A DNA stretch of 64,000 bases from Marinobacter sp. ANT_B65 (lineage in GTDB: Bacteria > Pseudomonadota > Gammaproteobacteria > Pseudomonadales > Oleiphilaceae). The notes under the pieces were generated by a model. The model was not told the origin of the DNA. It saw nothing but the letters and a program-made list of their open reading frames with translations, and ran no database searches. A program made the position numbers and the translations under genes. The stretch lies in assembly GCF_002407605.1 (NCBI RefSeq), contig NZ_NXGV01000001.1, positions 62,643 to 126,642 of the forward strand, in the 5' to 3' direction. Below, piece after piece: positions 1-8,304 of this stretch (positions within the stretch are counted from its first letter, which is position 1; each line of letters starts with the position of its first letter).

Positions 1-593
1 CATCGGCCCAGATCACCTACCGTTCTCCCGATATGAGTGGTTTGCAGATCGCTGTGGGTGCTCTGGATCCGGCCGATACCGTTACGGGCGTGGCCGATGA
101 GAACTCGGCGCCACGATTTGAATCCGAGGTTACTTACAGCACTAACCTGAGTAACGTTGCTCTGACTGGCTGGGTGAATGGTCGCTATCAGTCGGCGGAG
201 AGTGGAGCTACAACAGTTGACAGCACGGCTGTTGGTTATGGCCTGAAAGCTTCAGTTGCCGGCCTGACTGTGGCGGCATCAGCCTTCACATCCAAGGGTG
301 ATAACCCTGTACTCATTGTCAACGCTCCTCTGACTGAAGACGATGCCGATGGATTTCTGGTTCAGGGTTCCTATGCCTTCGGGGCCAACCGTGTCGTACT
401 TTCCTATGGCGAAACCGATGCTGAAATTCTTGATATTGAAACTGAAAACACGACCATTGGTTTCTTTCACGACATTAACAGCAATTTCAAAGTTGTTGCC
501 GAGTACAGTATGTATGAGGACAAAAATCGTTCAAGCGGCGTAACTACTACGGATGCGGACACAATCGCACTTGGTGCGATTGTTATGTTCTGA
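1..593 (+). CDS. Outer-membrane porin, 3' part only
   Basis: C-terminal part of a Gram-negative general porin; the open frame runs in from the left edge (first complete codon at position 3), so the signal peptide and N-terminal strands are missing. The visible 197 residues alternate polar and hydrophobic residues in short beta-strand-like blocks (for example VALTGWVNGRYQ and NRVVLSYGETDA). The protein ends in Phe after a hydrophobic strand (IALGAIVMF), the usual BamA-recognised C-terminal signature of outer-membrane beta-barrels. It probably allows diffusion of small solutes. Substrate preference cannot be judged from this fragment. Confidence 0.85.
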   Translation, partial: SAQITYRSPDMSGLQIAVGALDPADTVTGVADENSAPRFESEVTYSTNLSNVALTGWVNGRYQSAESGATTVDSTAVGYGLKASVAGLTVAASAFTSKGDNPVLIVNAPLTEDDADGFLVQGSYAFGANRVVLSYGETDAEILDIETENTTIGFFHDINSNFKVVAEYSMYEDKNRSSGVTTTDADTIALGAIVMF

Positions 594-725
594 TCCTGGT
601 GTGAGGGGTGGCCGGAGCCGTTCTGTGCCGCCCCGAACTCGATCTGTTTGTAGAACTAAAGTGTCGGTTTTGTCGTGTCCAGGACGGACGCGTCATCAAC
701 TGTTGATGCGGGAGTAATTTAATCA

Positions 726-2000
726 ATGGCTTACGATCACTTTGGCGCTCCGGTGAAAAGCACTGAAGTCGCATTGGCGGGATATCCGGATGCAGTAAAA
801 TTACCGGGAAGACCTTTTCCTGTGGAACCTTCCTCTATGCAGTCAGTGATGTCTCAGCCCGCGGTTCGAGTTGCAAGTTCCGGTACTCGTGATCCGGCTA
901 TGGCTGCGGCTAGTCTCGCTGACGAGCTCCGGCACCCGTACCTGGGGTTTGTGCTGTTTTTCTGTTCCGCAGAATATGACCTTGCACGCCTTGGCGCTGC
1001 ACTGGAAAACGAGTTTGCGGGTGTGACTGTTTCAGGGTGTACGTCTGCTGGTGAGATAACCTCCCGTGGTTATGATCGCGGATGCATTTCGGCCATCGGC
1101 TTTGACCGTCGTTATTTCTCGATTGATTGCGCACTGATTCGGGAAATGGATCGTTTTACGTTGCAGGATGCCCAGAACGTCATAGACGGATTGTTGTCAC
1201 ATTGCCGTAGCGCGAGACTGGCCCCTATTAAAGGTAACACCTTCGCAATTACGCTTCTGGACGGACTGTCGAGCCGGGAGGAGCTGGTGCTGGCAACTCT
1301 TAATGCGGCGCTCGGAAGTATTCCCCAGTTTGGCGGGTCTGCCGGTGACGATGAACGCCTGACCAACACACATGTGTTCCATGGAGGCCGTTTTCACTCA
1401 GGGGCGGCAACCGTTCTGCTGGTAAATACCCCTCTGGATTTCCGTGTTTTTTCCACACACCACATGGCTGAGGGCAGAGAAAAGCTGGTTGTCACCAAAG
1501 CTTGTGCAGACACCCGGACTGTCTACGAACTCAATGCAGAGCCTGCTGCTGAAGCCTATGCCCGGGCTGTGGGTTCAACGGTTGAGGCGCTGGACAGGGA
1601 GATATTTGCGCTCCGGCCTCTGGGCGTAAAAATTGGTGACCATTATTTTATTCGCTCGATACAGCGTGTTAATCCGGACAAAAGCCTGACCTTTTATTGT
1701 GCAGTTGAAACCGGAATTGTAATGACCGGAATGGAACCTGGAGCACTGCTTGATACAGTGCGGACCCAGCTCGAAGCCTCGGAACGTGTTGTTGGCCGGC
1801 CTCTTGTGACTATTGGCTGTGACTGTTTCCTGCGTCGTCTGGAGGCTGAACTTACCGGAGAGTCAGACGCAGTGTCTGAGTTCCTTCGCTATCACAAGGT
1901 TATCGGGTTCAATAGTTACGGGGAGCAGTTCAATGGAATGCATATCAACCAGACGTTTACGGGAGTAGTTATTGGCCAGCCTGATGTCTGTTCCGGGTAA
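726..2000 (+). CDS. FIST-domain sensory protein
   Basis: 424-residue soluble protein with the FIST N plus FIST C architecture. The N-terminal domain lies at about residues 50-240 (LADELRHPYLGFVLFF, then the Gly/Cys-rich VSGCTSAGEI, then FGGSAGDD) and the C-terminal domain at about 250-410, ending with GFNSYGEQFNGMHINQTFTG. FIST domains are thought to bind small ligands such as amino acids and occur beside signalling proteins. The gene overlaps the following hybrid kinase gene by about 29 bp, so the two are probably co-translated and this protein may supply the kinase with an input. The same pairing occurs beside ercS' in Pseudomonas. The ligand is unknown. Confidence 0.85.
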   Translation: MAYDHFGAPVKSTEVALAGYPDAVKLPGRPFPVEPSSMQSVMSQPAVRVASSGTRDPAMAAASLADELRHPYLGFVLFFCSAEYDLARLGAALENEFAGVTVSGCTSAGEITSRGYDRGCISAIGFDRRYFSIDCALIREMDRFTLQDAQNVIDGLLSHCRSARLAPIKGNTFAITLLDGLSSREELVLATLNAALGSIPQFGGSAGDDERLTNTHVFHGGRFHSGAATVLLVNTPLDFRVFSTHHMAEGREKLVVTKACADTRTVYELNAEPAAEAYARAVGSTVEALDREIFALRPLGVKIGDHYFIRSIQRVNPDKSLTFYCAVETGIVMTGMEPGALLDTVRTQLEASERVVGRPLVTIGCDCFLRRLEAELTGESDAVSEFLRYHKVIGFNSYGEQFNGMHINQTFTGVVIGQPDVCSG

Positions 2001-4248
2001 AGACAAATCCCCGGTGAGCTGTCCTCTTGAGCGGCGGCTTGCCGAGCTGGAGGCGGAAAATGATCGCCTTCGGAAGATTCGCGATGCCCTGATTGTCCGG
2101 GTTGAATCCGGCGATGCACACAAGCCTGAACCCTATGCGGCTTTTGAACACTCGGTTGTCCTGGCTGAACAGGTGCGTGAGCGTACGGAAGCTCTCAGTC
2201 TGGCGATGGATGAGCTGAAAACCAGTAATAAAGCCCTGACCCGTGCCCGGGAAGAAGCAGAGACCTCCCGTCAGCGCCTCAATGATGCAATTGAGAGTAT
2301 TGCTGATGGTTTCGTGCTTTTTGACCGTCAGCACCAGCTGATTCAGAGCAATAGTCGTTTCCGGAGCTACTGGCGCCATGCTGGTGCCCCTATGCCGGCT
2401 CCGGGCGCACATATCAGTGAAGTGCGGGCGTTGGCAGTGGCTTCGGGTTTGATTGTTGAGGAGCACAGTGAGCCGGATTCCGAAGGGGAAGTCTTCCTGC
2501 TGTCCAACGACCGCTGGGTACAGATGACTGAACGACCTACCCGTGAAGGTGGTCTGGTGGTGCTGTATTCCGATATTACAGACGTTAAGAACAGCGAGAT
2601 GGCCCGACGTATCAGAGCGCTTGAGGACAGCGAGCGCTGGATTCGCGTTGTAACGGATCACGTTCCAGCTCTGATTGCTTATGTGGGGGCGGATCTCAGT
2701 ATCCAGTTTTGTAATCGGGTTTATGCAACCTGGTATGGCCGCAATGGTGAATCACCGCTTGGAAAGAGTCTGGATAAAGTACATCCGCCTGAACTCTACA
2801 AGCGCCTTCTGCCACATATTCTCGAGGTATTGTCCGGGCGCAACGTAACCTTTGAATTTGAAGAGGCGGGAGAGATGGGGCAGGAGCGTTATATGTTGCG
2901 CTCCTATGTTCCCAACTTTGATGAACAGGGAGATATTGTCGGCTTTTTCGTACTGATCCGTGATATCACCGACAGGCGCAAGACCGCGCTGGCGCTGGAG
3001 CAGGCATACGGCAGCCTGGAGCGCCGGGTTAAAGAGCGCACAGCTGCACTGACTGATGCCAATTGCCAGTTGCGTACGGAAATTGAGGAACGCGCTGCGG
3101 CAGAAGCTCGCCTGCGTGACGCAAAGCGTGAAGCAGAGCAGGCCAATCTCTCCAAAACCAAGTTTCTGGCAGCTGTCAGTCATGACCTTTTGCAGCCCCT
3201 GAACGCGGCAAGGCTCTTCACCAGTGCCTTGCTGGAGCAGTCCTTTGGCCCCAAGGCTGAAGGGCTGGTGCGCTCGGTAAGTACGTCACTTGATGATGTC
3301 GAAAATCTCCTGGGCACTCTGGTGGATATTTCCAAACTGGATGCGGGAGTGATTCAGCCGGATGTAACGGCATTTGATTTGCGGGATCTGCTTAATAATA
3401 TTGCCCGTGAGTTTCGCCAGATGGCCTTGGCGGAAGGGCTTCGGCTCGATTTTGTAGCCAGCTCGGCCATTATTGAATCGGATTCCCAGTTGCTGGCCCG
3501 TATTCTCCGGAATTTTCTCACCAACGCTCTTCGCTATACCGAGACAGGTCGTGTCCTGCTGGGGTGCCGGCGGGAAAAAAACTCAATAGTGCTACAGGTG
3601 TGGGACACAGGCCCCGGCATTCCCGCGGACAAACTCAAGGAAATATTCCAGGAGTTCAAGCGCATCCAGCCATCGGGAGCTCATTCGGATAAGGGCCTTG
3701 GTCTGGGGCTGGCTATTGTTGATAAAATTTCCCGCATGCTGGGCCATGATGTGAGTGTATCGTCGGTAGAAGGCCGGGGGTCAGTGTTCAGTGTCAGGGT
3801 GCCTTTGGGGCAACTGAAACCCCGCCTTGAGGCAGTGGAAAGCAACCTGGTGGCAGCGAACGGACAAGGGCTTGGCGGTGCGAAAATCTGGGTTATCGAC
3901 AATGATCGTGCGATTTGTGAGGGCATGAAGACGTTGCTGGAAGGCTGGGATTGCCAGGTCACGACGGCGGTTTCTCTGGAGGATCTGGAAACGCAGTTAA
4001 ACCCGGCCCGGAACCCGGTGGATGTGATACTGGCTGATTACCATCTGGACAACGATGAAAACGGAGTTGATGCGGTTTCGGCTATAAATAGCCGACGTCG
4101 GAAGCCTGCGCCGGTCGTGATGATTACTGCCAATTACACCAACGAGTTGAAGCAGCATATCCGTGAACTGGGCTACCTGCTTATGAACAAGCCTGTAAGG
4201 CCATTGAAGCTACGCAGCGCCCTCAACCATCTGCTCCGCGGCCAGTAA
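1972..4248 (+). CDS. ercS': PAS-containing hybrid sensor histidine kinase, ErcS'/NahK type
   Basis: 758-residue cytoplasmic hybrid kinase with no clear membrane segment. In order it has an N-terminal coiled coil, two PAS-like domains (about 95-205 and 220-335), a second coiled coil, a HisKA domain with SHDLLQPLNAAR (phospho-acceptor His at about 404), a HATPase domain (N-box RNFLTNALRY, G-box DTGPGIP and GLGLGLAI) and a C-terminal receiver starting IWVIDNDRAICEG with phospho-acceptor Asp in LADYHLDND. The UUG at 1972 has a GGGAG six bases upstream. The first ATG is at 1984 and has no Shine-Dalgarno, so UUG is favoured. Its paralogue ErcS lies at the far end of the cluster. In Pseudomonas this family feeds ethanol-oxidation control. 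Confidence 0.85.
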   Translation: MASLMSVPGKDKSPVSCPLERRLAELEAENDRLRKIRDALIVRVESGDAHKPEPYAAFEHSVVLAEQVRERTEALSLAMDELKTSNKALTRAREEAETSRQRLNDAIESIADGFVLFDRQHQLIQSNSRFRSYWRHAGAPMPAPGAHISEVRALAVASGLIVEEHSEPDSEGEVFLLSNDRWVQMTERPTREGGLVVLYSDITDVKNSEMARRIRALEDSERWIRVVTDHVPALIAYVGADLSIQFCNRVYATWYGRNGESPLGKSLDKVHPPELYKRLLPHILEVLSGRNVTFEFEEAGEMGQERYMLRSYVPNFDEQGDIVGFFVLIRDITDRRKTALALEQAYGSLERRVKERTAALTDANCQLRTEIEERAAAEARLRDAKREAEQANLSKTKFLAAVSHDLLQPLNAARLFTSALLEQSFGPKAEGLVRSVSTSLDDVENLLGTLVDISKLDAGVIQPDVTAFDLRDLLNNIAREFRQMALAEGLRLDFVASSAIIESDSQLLARILRNFLTNALRYTETGRVLLGCRREKNSIVLQVWDTGPGIPADKLKEIFQEFKRIQPSGAHSDKGLGLGLAIVDKISRMLGHDVSVSSVEGRGSVFSVRVPLGQLKPRLEAVESNLVAANGQGLGGAKIWVIDNDRAICEGMKTLLEGWDCQVTTAVSLEDLETQLNPARNPVDVILADYHLDNDENGVDAVSAINSRRRKPAPVVMITANYTNELKQHIRELGYLLMNKPVRPLKLRSALNHLLRGQ

Positions 4249-4271
4249 GCATGCAGTGAGCACTGATGCTC

Positions 4272-5036
4272 TTATCGTTTCAGGTACTGGCTGAAGTCTA
4301 CATCACCGGCGGCAAGAATGGCCTGCACCCGGTTGTGCACCGAGAGCTTGCGCAGAATTGCTGAAACGTGGGCTTTGACTGTGGTTTCGGCAATATTGAG
4401 GTTGTAGGCAATCTGTTTATTGGATTCACCCTTGGACATACGCTCCAGCACAAGCAGCTGGCGGCGTGTCAGAGAGTTCAGAAGCTCCGGAGAAATCGGA
4501 TTACTGTCATTGCGATGGCGGCGCTGACTTTCCTTGCCGGTCCGGATAATGTCGGATGGCAGGTAGACGTTGCCATTCAGGATCTGCTGTATCGCCTCGG
4601 TCATCTGGGCGCGGGGTGAGGATTTGGTAATGAATCCTATGGCCCCGTAGGTGATGGCCTGTAATACCACCTGTTTGTCTTCCTCGGCGGATACAATCAC
4701 CACCGGAATCGTGGGTGCTTCGTTGCGCAGGGCGATCAGGCCGTTCAGGCCGTGCATCCCGGGCATGTTCAGGTCGAGCAGAATCAGGTCCAGATCGTCG
4801 TGCTCCCGGGTCAGCGCAATTGCACTTTCAAGATCCGCAGTTTCGATTACGTCGCTGCCGGCAAAGCCGGATTCGATCACGCTGGTAATGGCTTCCCGGA
4901 ACAGTGGGTGGTCGTCCGCGATAAGGATTTTGTAGGCTACTTCCGGAGTTTCCGTCATCTGAGGTTCGCTTTGCGCCAGTGGTTGGTTGTCTCTGTCAGC
5001 ATAGCTTTTTTTCGAGTCGATAGTTGCAGTCAGCAT
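4272..5036 (-). CDS. erbR: LuxR/NarL-family response regulator, ErbR/AgmR-like
   Basis: 254-residue response regulator. A variable N-terminal extension of about 35 residues is followed by a receiver domain ([13 protein letters not shown]; phospho-acceptor Asp in [10 protein letters not shown]; Lys in FITKSS) and a C-terminal LuxR-type helix-turn-helix ([22 protein letters not shown] through [13 protein letters not shown]). The start at 5036 is supported by GAGGG six bases upstream. An internal Met at residue 27 would remove most of the extension. Family and context match ErbR (AgmR), the master activator of PQQ-dependent ethanol oxidation in Pseudomonas. It lies 9 bp downstream of the CXXCW gene and is probably co-transcribed with it. 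The extension is longer than usual for the family. Confidence 0.8.
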   Translation of the reverse strand: MLTATIDSKKSYADRDNQPLAQSEPQMTETPEVAYKILIADDHPLFREAITSVIESGFAGSDVIETADLESAIALTREHDDLDLILLDLNMPGMHGLNGLIALRNEAPTIPVVIVSAEEDKQVVLQAITYGAIGFITKSSPRAQMTEAIQQILNGNVYLPSDIIRTGKESQRRHRNDSNPISPELLNSLTRRQLLVLERMSKGESNKQIAYNLNIAETTVKAHVSAILRKLSVHNRVQAILAAGDVDFSQYLKR

Positions 5037-5045
5037 GTATATCCC

Positions 5046-5645
5046 TCAATTGTTGTTTTGGTGCTGAGCAGTGAATTCAGGCTGTATCGGGTCGGCTGGC
5101 TGTGTCGGGAGGCCTGCATTTTGCCAGCTGTCGACGCCATCTTTATACCAGTACAGTGTTTTAAATCCAGATTCGGAAAGGCGTTTTACTGCATTCCAGG
5201 AGAGCCAGCAGTCGGACTTGCACAAGACTGCGACCGGCTGATCCTGGTCGTTGTCCGTGAGCTGGCGAACATTGTTGATCAGGTAATCGTGCCAGTCCTT
5301 GTTCAGTTCACCTTGCCCGGTGTTGGGTAGCCAGTGAGCTGAGGGCAAGGAGTGGTGAGGTTCTGTCTGCAGGAAACGGTTGTGGCGGAACTCGAGATTA
5401 ATAACATCGATGATCACCAGTGCCGGCTCATCCTTGATCAGCTCCTCCATAGCTTTGGTGTCGACGGTGACAGCTCCGGTGGCCTGCCCTGGCGTCGGGC
5501 TCCGGTATCGGTCCACACGATAGCCCGCATCGGAAAACAGCCCGGCAGATTGCGGGTCAGTACTTGCAGTGGCATTCCCGGCGATGAGCGGCAACAGGAG
5601 CGTGAGCGGAATCGACAATGCTAGCTTGACTAAGGGCCTGAACAC
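5046..5645 (-). CDS. PQQ-catabolism-associated CXXCW-type rhodanese-like protein
   Basis: 199-residue exported protein. An N-terminal signal peptide (hydrophobic core SIPLTLLLPLIAG, Ala-rich end) is followed by a rhodanese-like fold containing LVIIDVINLEF and, at the position of the rhodanese active loop, VAVLCKSDCWLSWNAVKRL. The two cysteines flanking KSD, followed by Trp, correspond to the signature of the PQQ-dependent catabolism-associated CXXCW family. The biochemical role is unknown; a periplasmic thiol or sulfur-carrier role is inferred from the fold and would fit the SoxYZ-like carrier encoded nearby. The erbR-like gene follows 9 bp downstream. A motif shared with another operon lies 89 bp upstream of the start. 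Confidence 0.8.
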   Translation of the reverse strand: MFRPLVKLALSIPLTLLLPLIAGNATASTDPQSAGLFSDAGYRVDRYRSPTPGQATGAVTVDTKAMEELIKDEPALVIIDVINLEFRHNRFLQTEPHHSLPSAHWLPNTGQGELNKDWHDYLINNVRQLTDNDQDQPVAVLCKSDCWLSWNAVKRLSESGFKTLYWYKDGVDSWQNAGLPTQPADPIQPEFTAQHQNNN

Positions 5646-5733
5646 TGGACTGAACCTCGATTTATTATTGTGATGCTGCCATTACACGGTATGTCGCAGG
5701 TCAGGTGAATGAGACCATCGCACCAAAAAAGAA

Positions 5734-5750
5734 GCACTAAAGTACTATTC
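5734..5750 (-). promoter_or_regulatory. Candidate regulator site upstream of the CXXCW-erbR operon
   Basis: The plus strand reads GCACTAAAGTACTATTC. Almost the same sequence (GTACTAAAGAACTATTCC) lies at 9560-9577. Both sit 83-89 bp upstream of the start codon of a leftward operon of the alcohol-oxidation cluster. This copy overlaps the stop codon of the permease gene. Shared sequence and spacing suggest a site for a common activator such as the encoded ErbR- or EraR-like regulator. That assignment is inference. Confidence 0.45.
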
Positions 5751-6566
5751 TCGCGCGAGGGGTGATGATGGGCGAGAGGCAAGAATCCGGGTGCGCTGAG
5801 GCCGGAATCCGGCTGTTGCCAGTGTGGCGAGCACCAGAGTGACTGTTGCGGTAATACCGAATGCCAATGGGTTCCATTGCAGGTAGAGGGCGAACCGGAT
5901 TGCTTCTACTGCATGGGTAAACGGGTTGAACTGGCATAGCCAGTACAACCAGGGGCTGGCTTCCTGCATTTTCCAGAGTGGATACAGAGCCGAGGACAGA
6001 AAGAACATCGGGAAAATGACAAAATTCATCACGCCGGCGAAATTTTCGAGTTGCTTGACCCAGGTTGCAATCAGCAGGCCGAATGCGCCCAGCATCAGCG
6101 AAACCAACAGAACCGCTGGCAGCACTGCAAGATAACCCCATGCGGGTGGTTCCACGTCGAGAAGCCGGGCCACCAGAAGGAACAGATACACCTGTGCGAC
6201 TGATACGATGCCCATGGAGAGTAGTTTGGTGATCAACAGAAAGGGGCGTGGCAATGGGCTCATCAGCAGCACCCGCATGCTGCCCAGTTCGCGGTCGTAC
6301 ACCATGGATAGCGCACCCTGCATGCTGTTGAACAGGATGATCATGCCGCACAGCCCTGGGGCGATATAGGTCTCATAGGTGATGTAGGTCTGGTAGGGCG
6401 GAATAATGGAAATCCCCAGAACCGCCCGAAAACCCGCAGCAAAGACCACCAGCCATAACAGTGGCCTGACCAGCGCGCTGAAAAAGCGGGTTCTTTGCTG
6501 CCAGAAACGCAGCCATTCCCTGGCCTGAATGCCTACAAAGCAATGCCAGTAATGGGCAGCTTTCAT
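5745..6566 (-). CDS. ABC transporter permease of the PQQ-alcohol cluster
   Basis: 273-residue ABC-2-type permease with about six membrane segments (for example PLLWLVVFAAGFRAVLGI, LLIATWVKQLENFAGVMNFVIFPMFFLSSALYPLW and ITATVTLVLATLATAGF). It overlaps the upstream ATPase gene by 4 bp, so the two subunits are translationally coupled. This permease, ATPase and neighbouring periplasmic binding protein form a set described only as PQQ-dependent-catabolism-associated. ABC-2 permeases usually export, which is odd alongside a periplasmic binding protein. The transported compound is unknown; candidates are an alcohol-derived metabolite, PQQ itself, or a membrane or lipid component. Confidence 0.82.
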   Translation of the reverse strand: MKAAHYWHCFVGIQAREWLRFWQQRTRFFSALVRPLLWLVVFAAGFRAVLGISIIPPYQTYITYETYIAPGLCGMIILFNSMQGALSMVYDRELGSMRVLLMSPLPRPFLLITKLLSMGIVSVAQVYLFLLVARLLDVEPPAWGYLAVLPAVLLVSLMLGAFGLLIATWVKQLENFAGVMNFVIFPMFFLSSALYPLWKMQEASPWLYWLCQFNPFTHAVEAIRFALYLQWNPLAFGITATVTLVLATLATAGFRPQRTRILASRPSSPLARE

Positions 6567-7291
6567 GGTGATCCGGCTCCGGTCAGGGTGTGGAAGGTTT
6601 CGGCCAGATCACGGGCACCCTCAGCTTCGCAGATGGCGTGCCCCGTCCCGTCAGCCAGTAACTGCCCCTGGTGCAGGATAAGCACCTGGTCATTCTCATG
6701 TACTTCCTCAATCAGGTGTGTGGCCCAAAGCACGGCCAGCCCGTCTTTCTCACATAGCGCCCGTACATGCTCATTAAGGGCCTGGCGGCTGGCAACATCC
6801 AGTCCTGCCGTGGGTTCATCCAGTAAAAGCAGCGAAGGTTCATGGAGCAGAGCGCGGGCAATTTCCACGCGCCGGCGATGACCTCCATTGAGTTTACGCA
6901 CGGCATCGTTTGCGCGATCCAGCAATTCAAATCGCTCCAGTTCCCGGTCACCCCGTACCCGGGCTTCCTTGCGGGATAACCCGTGCAGCGCGGCGTGATA
7001 CTGCAGGTTCTGACGCACGGTCAGGTCCAGATCAAGGGCATTGTGCTGGAACACCACGCCGATCCTGCGCATGGCTTCGGCTGGCTGCTTCTTCAGGGAC
7101 TGACCCGCCAGCAGGATATCGCCCTGTTGCAGTGCCAGAAGCCTTGTCAGTAGCCCGAATAACGTGGATTTGCCAGCGCCATTGGGCCCAAGCAGGGCGT
7201 GGAAATGACCAGAGGCCAACTCGAAGCTTACGTCCCTGAGCACAGGCTTGTCGCCGTAGCGAAAGCTGATGTTGCTTGCCTGGATGGTCAC
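6563..7291 (-). CDS. ABC transporter ATP-binding protein of the PQQ-alcohol cluster
   Basis: 242-residue nucleotide-binding subunit. Walker A GPNGAGKST is at residues 35-43, the Q-loop is VVFQHNALDLDL (about 79-90), the signature is LNGGHRRRVEIARAL (134 onward, a variant of LSGGQ), Walker B is LLLLDEP (154-160) and the switch His is in WATHLIEEV. It overlaps the beta-propeller gene upstream and the permease gene downstream by 4 bp each. It should power the adjacent ABC-2 permease. The His in place of Gln in the signature is unusual among general ABC proteins but leaves a plausible active enzyme. Confidence 0.87.
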   Translation of the reverse strand: MTIQASNISFRYGDKPVLRDVSFELASGHFHALLGPNGAGKSTLFGLLTRLLALQQGDILLAGQSLKKQPAEAMRRIGVVFQHNALDLDLTVRQNLQYHAALHGLSRKEARVRGDRELERFELLDRANDAVRKLNGGHRRRVEIARALLHEPSLLLLDEPTAGLDVASRQALNEHVRALCEKDGLAVLWATHLIEEVHENDQVLILHQGQLLADGTGHAICEAEGARDLAETFHTLTGAGSP

Positions 7292-8262
7292 GACGACGGA
7301 TCTATGACCACGCCCCAGGGGTAGCGGCCGACCTTGATGGTTTTGATCACCTTCATGGCGTCCACATCAATGACCGATACATCTCCGGACACGCCATTGG
7401 TGGTAAACAGGCGTTTCTCGTCCTTGTCCAGATCCAGTTGCCAGACCCGGCTGCCAACAAGCAGATAATCCAGCACCTCATAGGTTTTGGCATCCACCAC
7501 CGCAACATGGTTGGCTGGTCCAAGGGCCACGAACGCATATTTGCCGTCGGACGTCAGCCTGATACCTACAGGCTGAACACGGTCCTGGTTAACGCCGCGC
7601 ACCTTGAAAGACATCTCATGGATCTGTTCCAGACTGTCCACATCAATGATGTGCACGGTGCCGCCGATTTCCGAGGAGGCCCAGGCAATCTTGCTGTCTT
7701 TGCTGAATTCCACATGTCGGGGGCGTTGCCCGATCACAATGTTTTTCTCTATCTCGAAGGTTTCGGTATTGATCCAGTGCAGCATACTGGTGGTTTCGGA
7801 CGTATTTACTGCCCATTTACCATCCGGGCTCACAGCCATGCCTTCCGGTTCAATGCCTACATCAATCTGGGCCAGCACATCTTTGTTGGTTACATCCACT
7901 ACGGTCACGATCGCATCGTCTTCGTTGGCGATGTACAGGTGTTTGTTATTGGGGTGCAGGGAGAACTGCTCCGGGTCTTCACCGGATGGCAGGCTGTCGA
8001 TGATCTTGCGGGTGGCCAGGTCCAGCACCTGCACTGTGTCATCGTCGCTGGCGCAAATGTAAAGTCTGGTGTGATCCTTGGAGAGCAGAATTCCCCGGGG
8101 GCGTGCACCGACATCAATAGTGTCGATCACCTCCATGGATTCGATATCAATAACCGATAGCGTGTTGTCTTTTTCGTTGGACACGTAAGCCAGGCTGGCA
8201 AGCGCAGGCGTAGACAGTCCGATCATAGCGGCCAGGGCTGTCTTTTTGAGTAAGGATTTCAT
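7288..8262 (-). CDS. Periplasmic YVTN-repeat beta-propeller protein, PQQ-catabolism-associated
   Basis: 324-residue exported protein. A signal peptide (MKSLLKKTALAAMIGLSTPALA) is followed by six or seven YVTN-type blades of about 42 residues, each built on the pattern D(x)nTVQVLDLATRKIID...LPSGEDPEQFSLHPN and ending with VDVDAMKVIKTIKVGRYPWGVVIDP. The repeats predict a beta-propeller. It lies between the binding protein and the ATPase of the ABC system, in one operon with them. Family members are confined to PQQ-dependent alcohol or amine catabolism loci. The function is unknown; it may be a scaffold or docking partner for the quinoprotein or its cofactor. Confidence 0.82.
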   Translation of the reverse strand: MKSLLKKTALAAMIGLSTPALASLAYVSNEKDNTLSVIDIESMEVIDTIDVGARPRGILLSKDHTRLYICASDDDTVQVLDLATRKIIDSLPSGEDPEQFSLHPNNKHLYIANEDDAIVTVVDVTNKDVLAQIDVGIEPEGMAVSPDGKWAVNTSETTSMLHWINTETFEIEKNIVIGQRPRHVEFSKDSKIAWASSEIGGTVHIIDVDSLEQIHEMSFKVRGVNQDRVQPVGIRLTSDGKYAFVALGPANHVAVVDAKTYEVLDYLLVGSRVWQLDLDKDEKRLFTTNGVSGDVSVIDVDAMKVIKTIKVGRYPWGVVIDPSS

Positions 8263-8304
8263 GAAATAACTCCTTCTTGTTTTAAGTAACTGCAGTCAAG
8301 GCGG

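Noticed and set aside
593..726. Terminator for the porin gene
   Set aside because: A GC-rich stretch around 605-640 can pair weakly, but no clear stem with a T run is present.
7276..8160. 294-codon open frame on the plus strand opposite the beta-propeller gene
   Set aside because: Mirrors the repetitive propeller codons and has no independent Shine-Dalgarno or domain.
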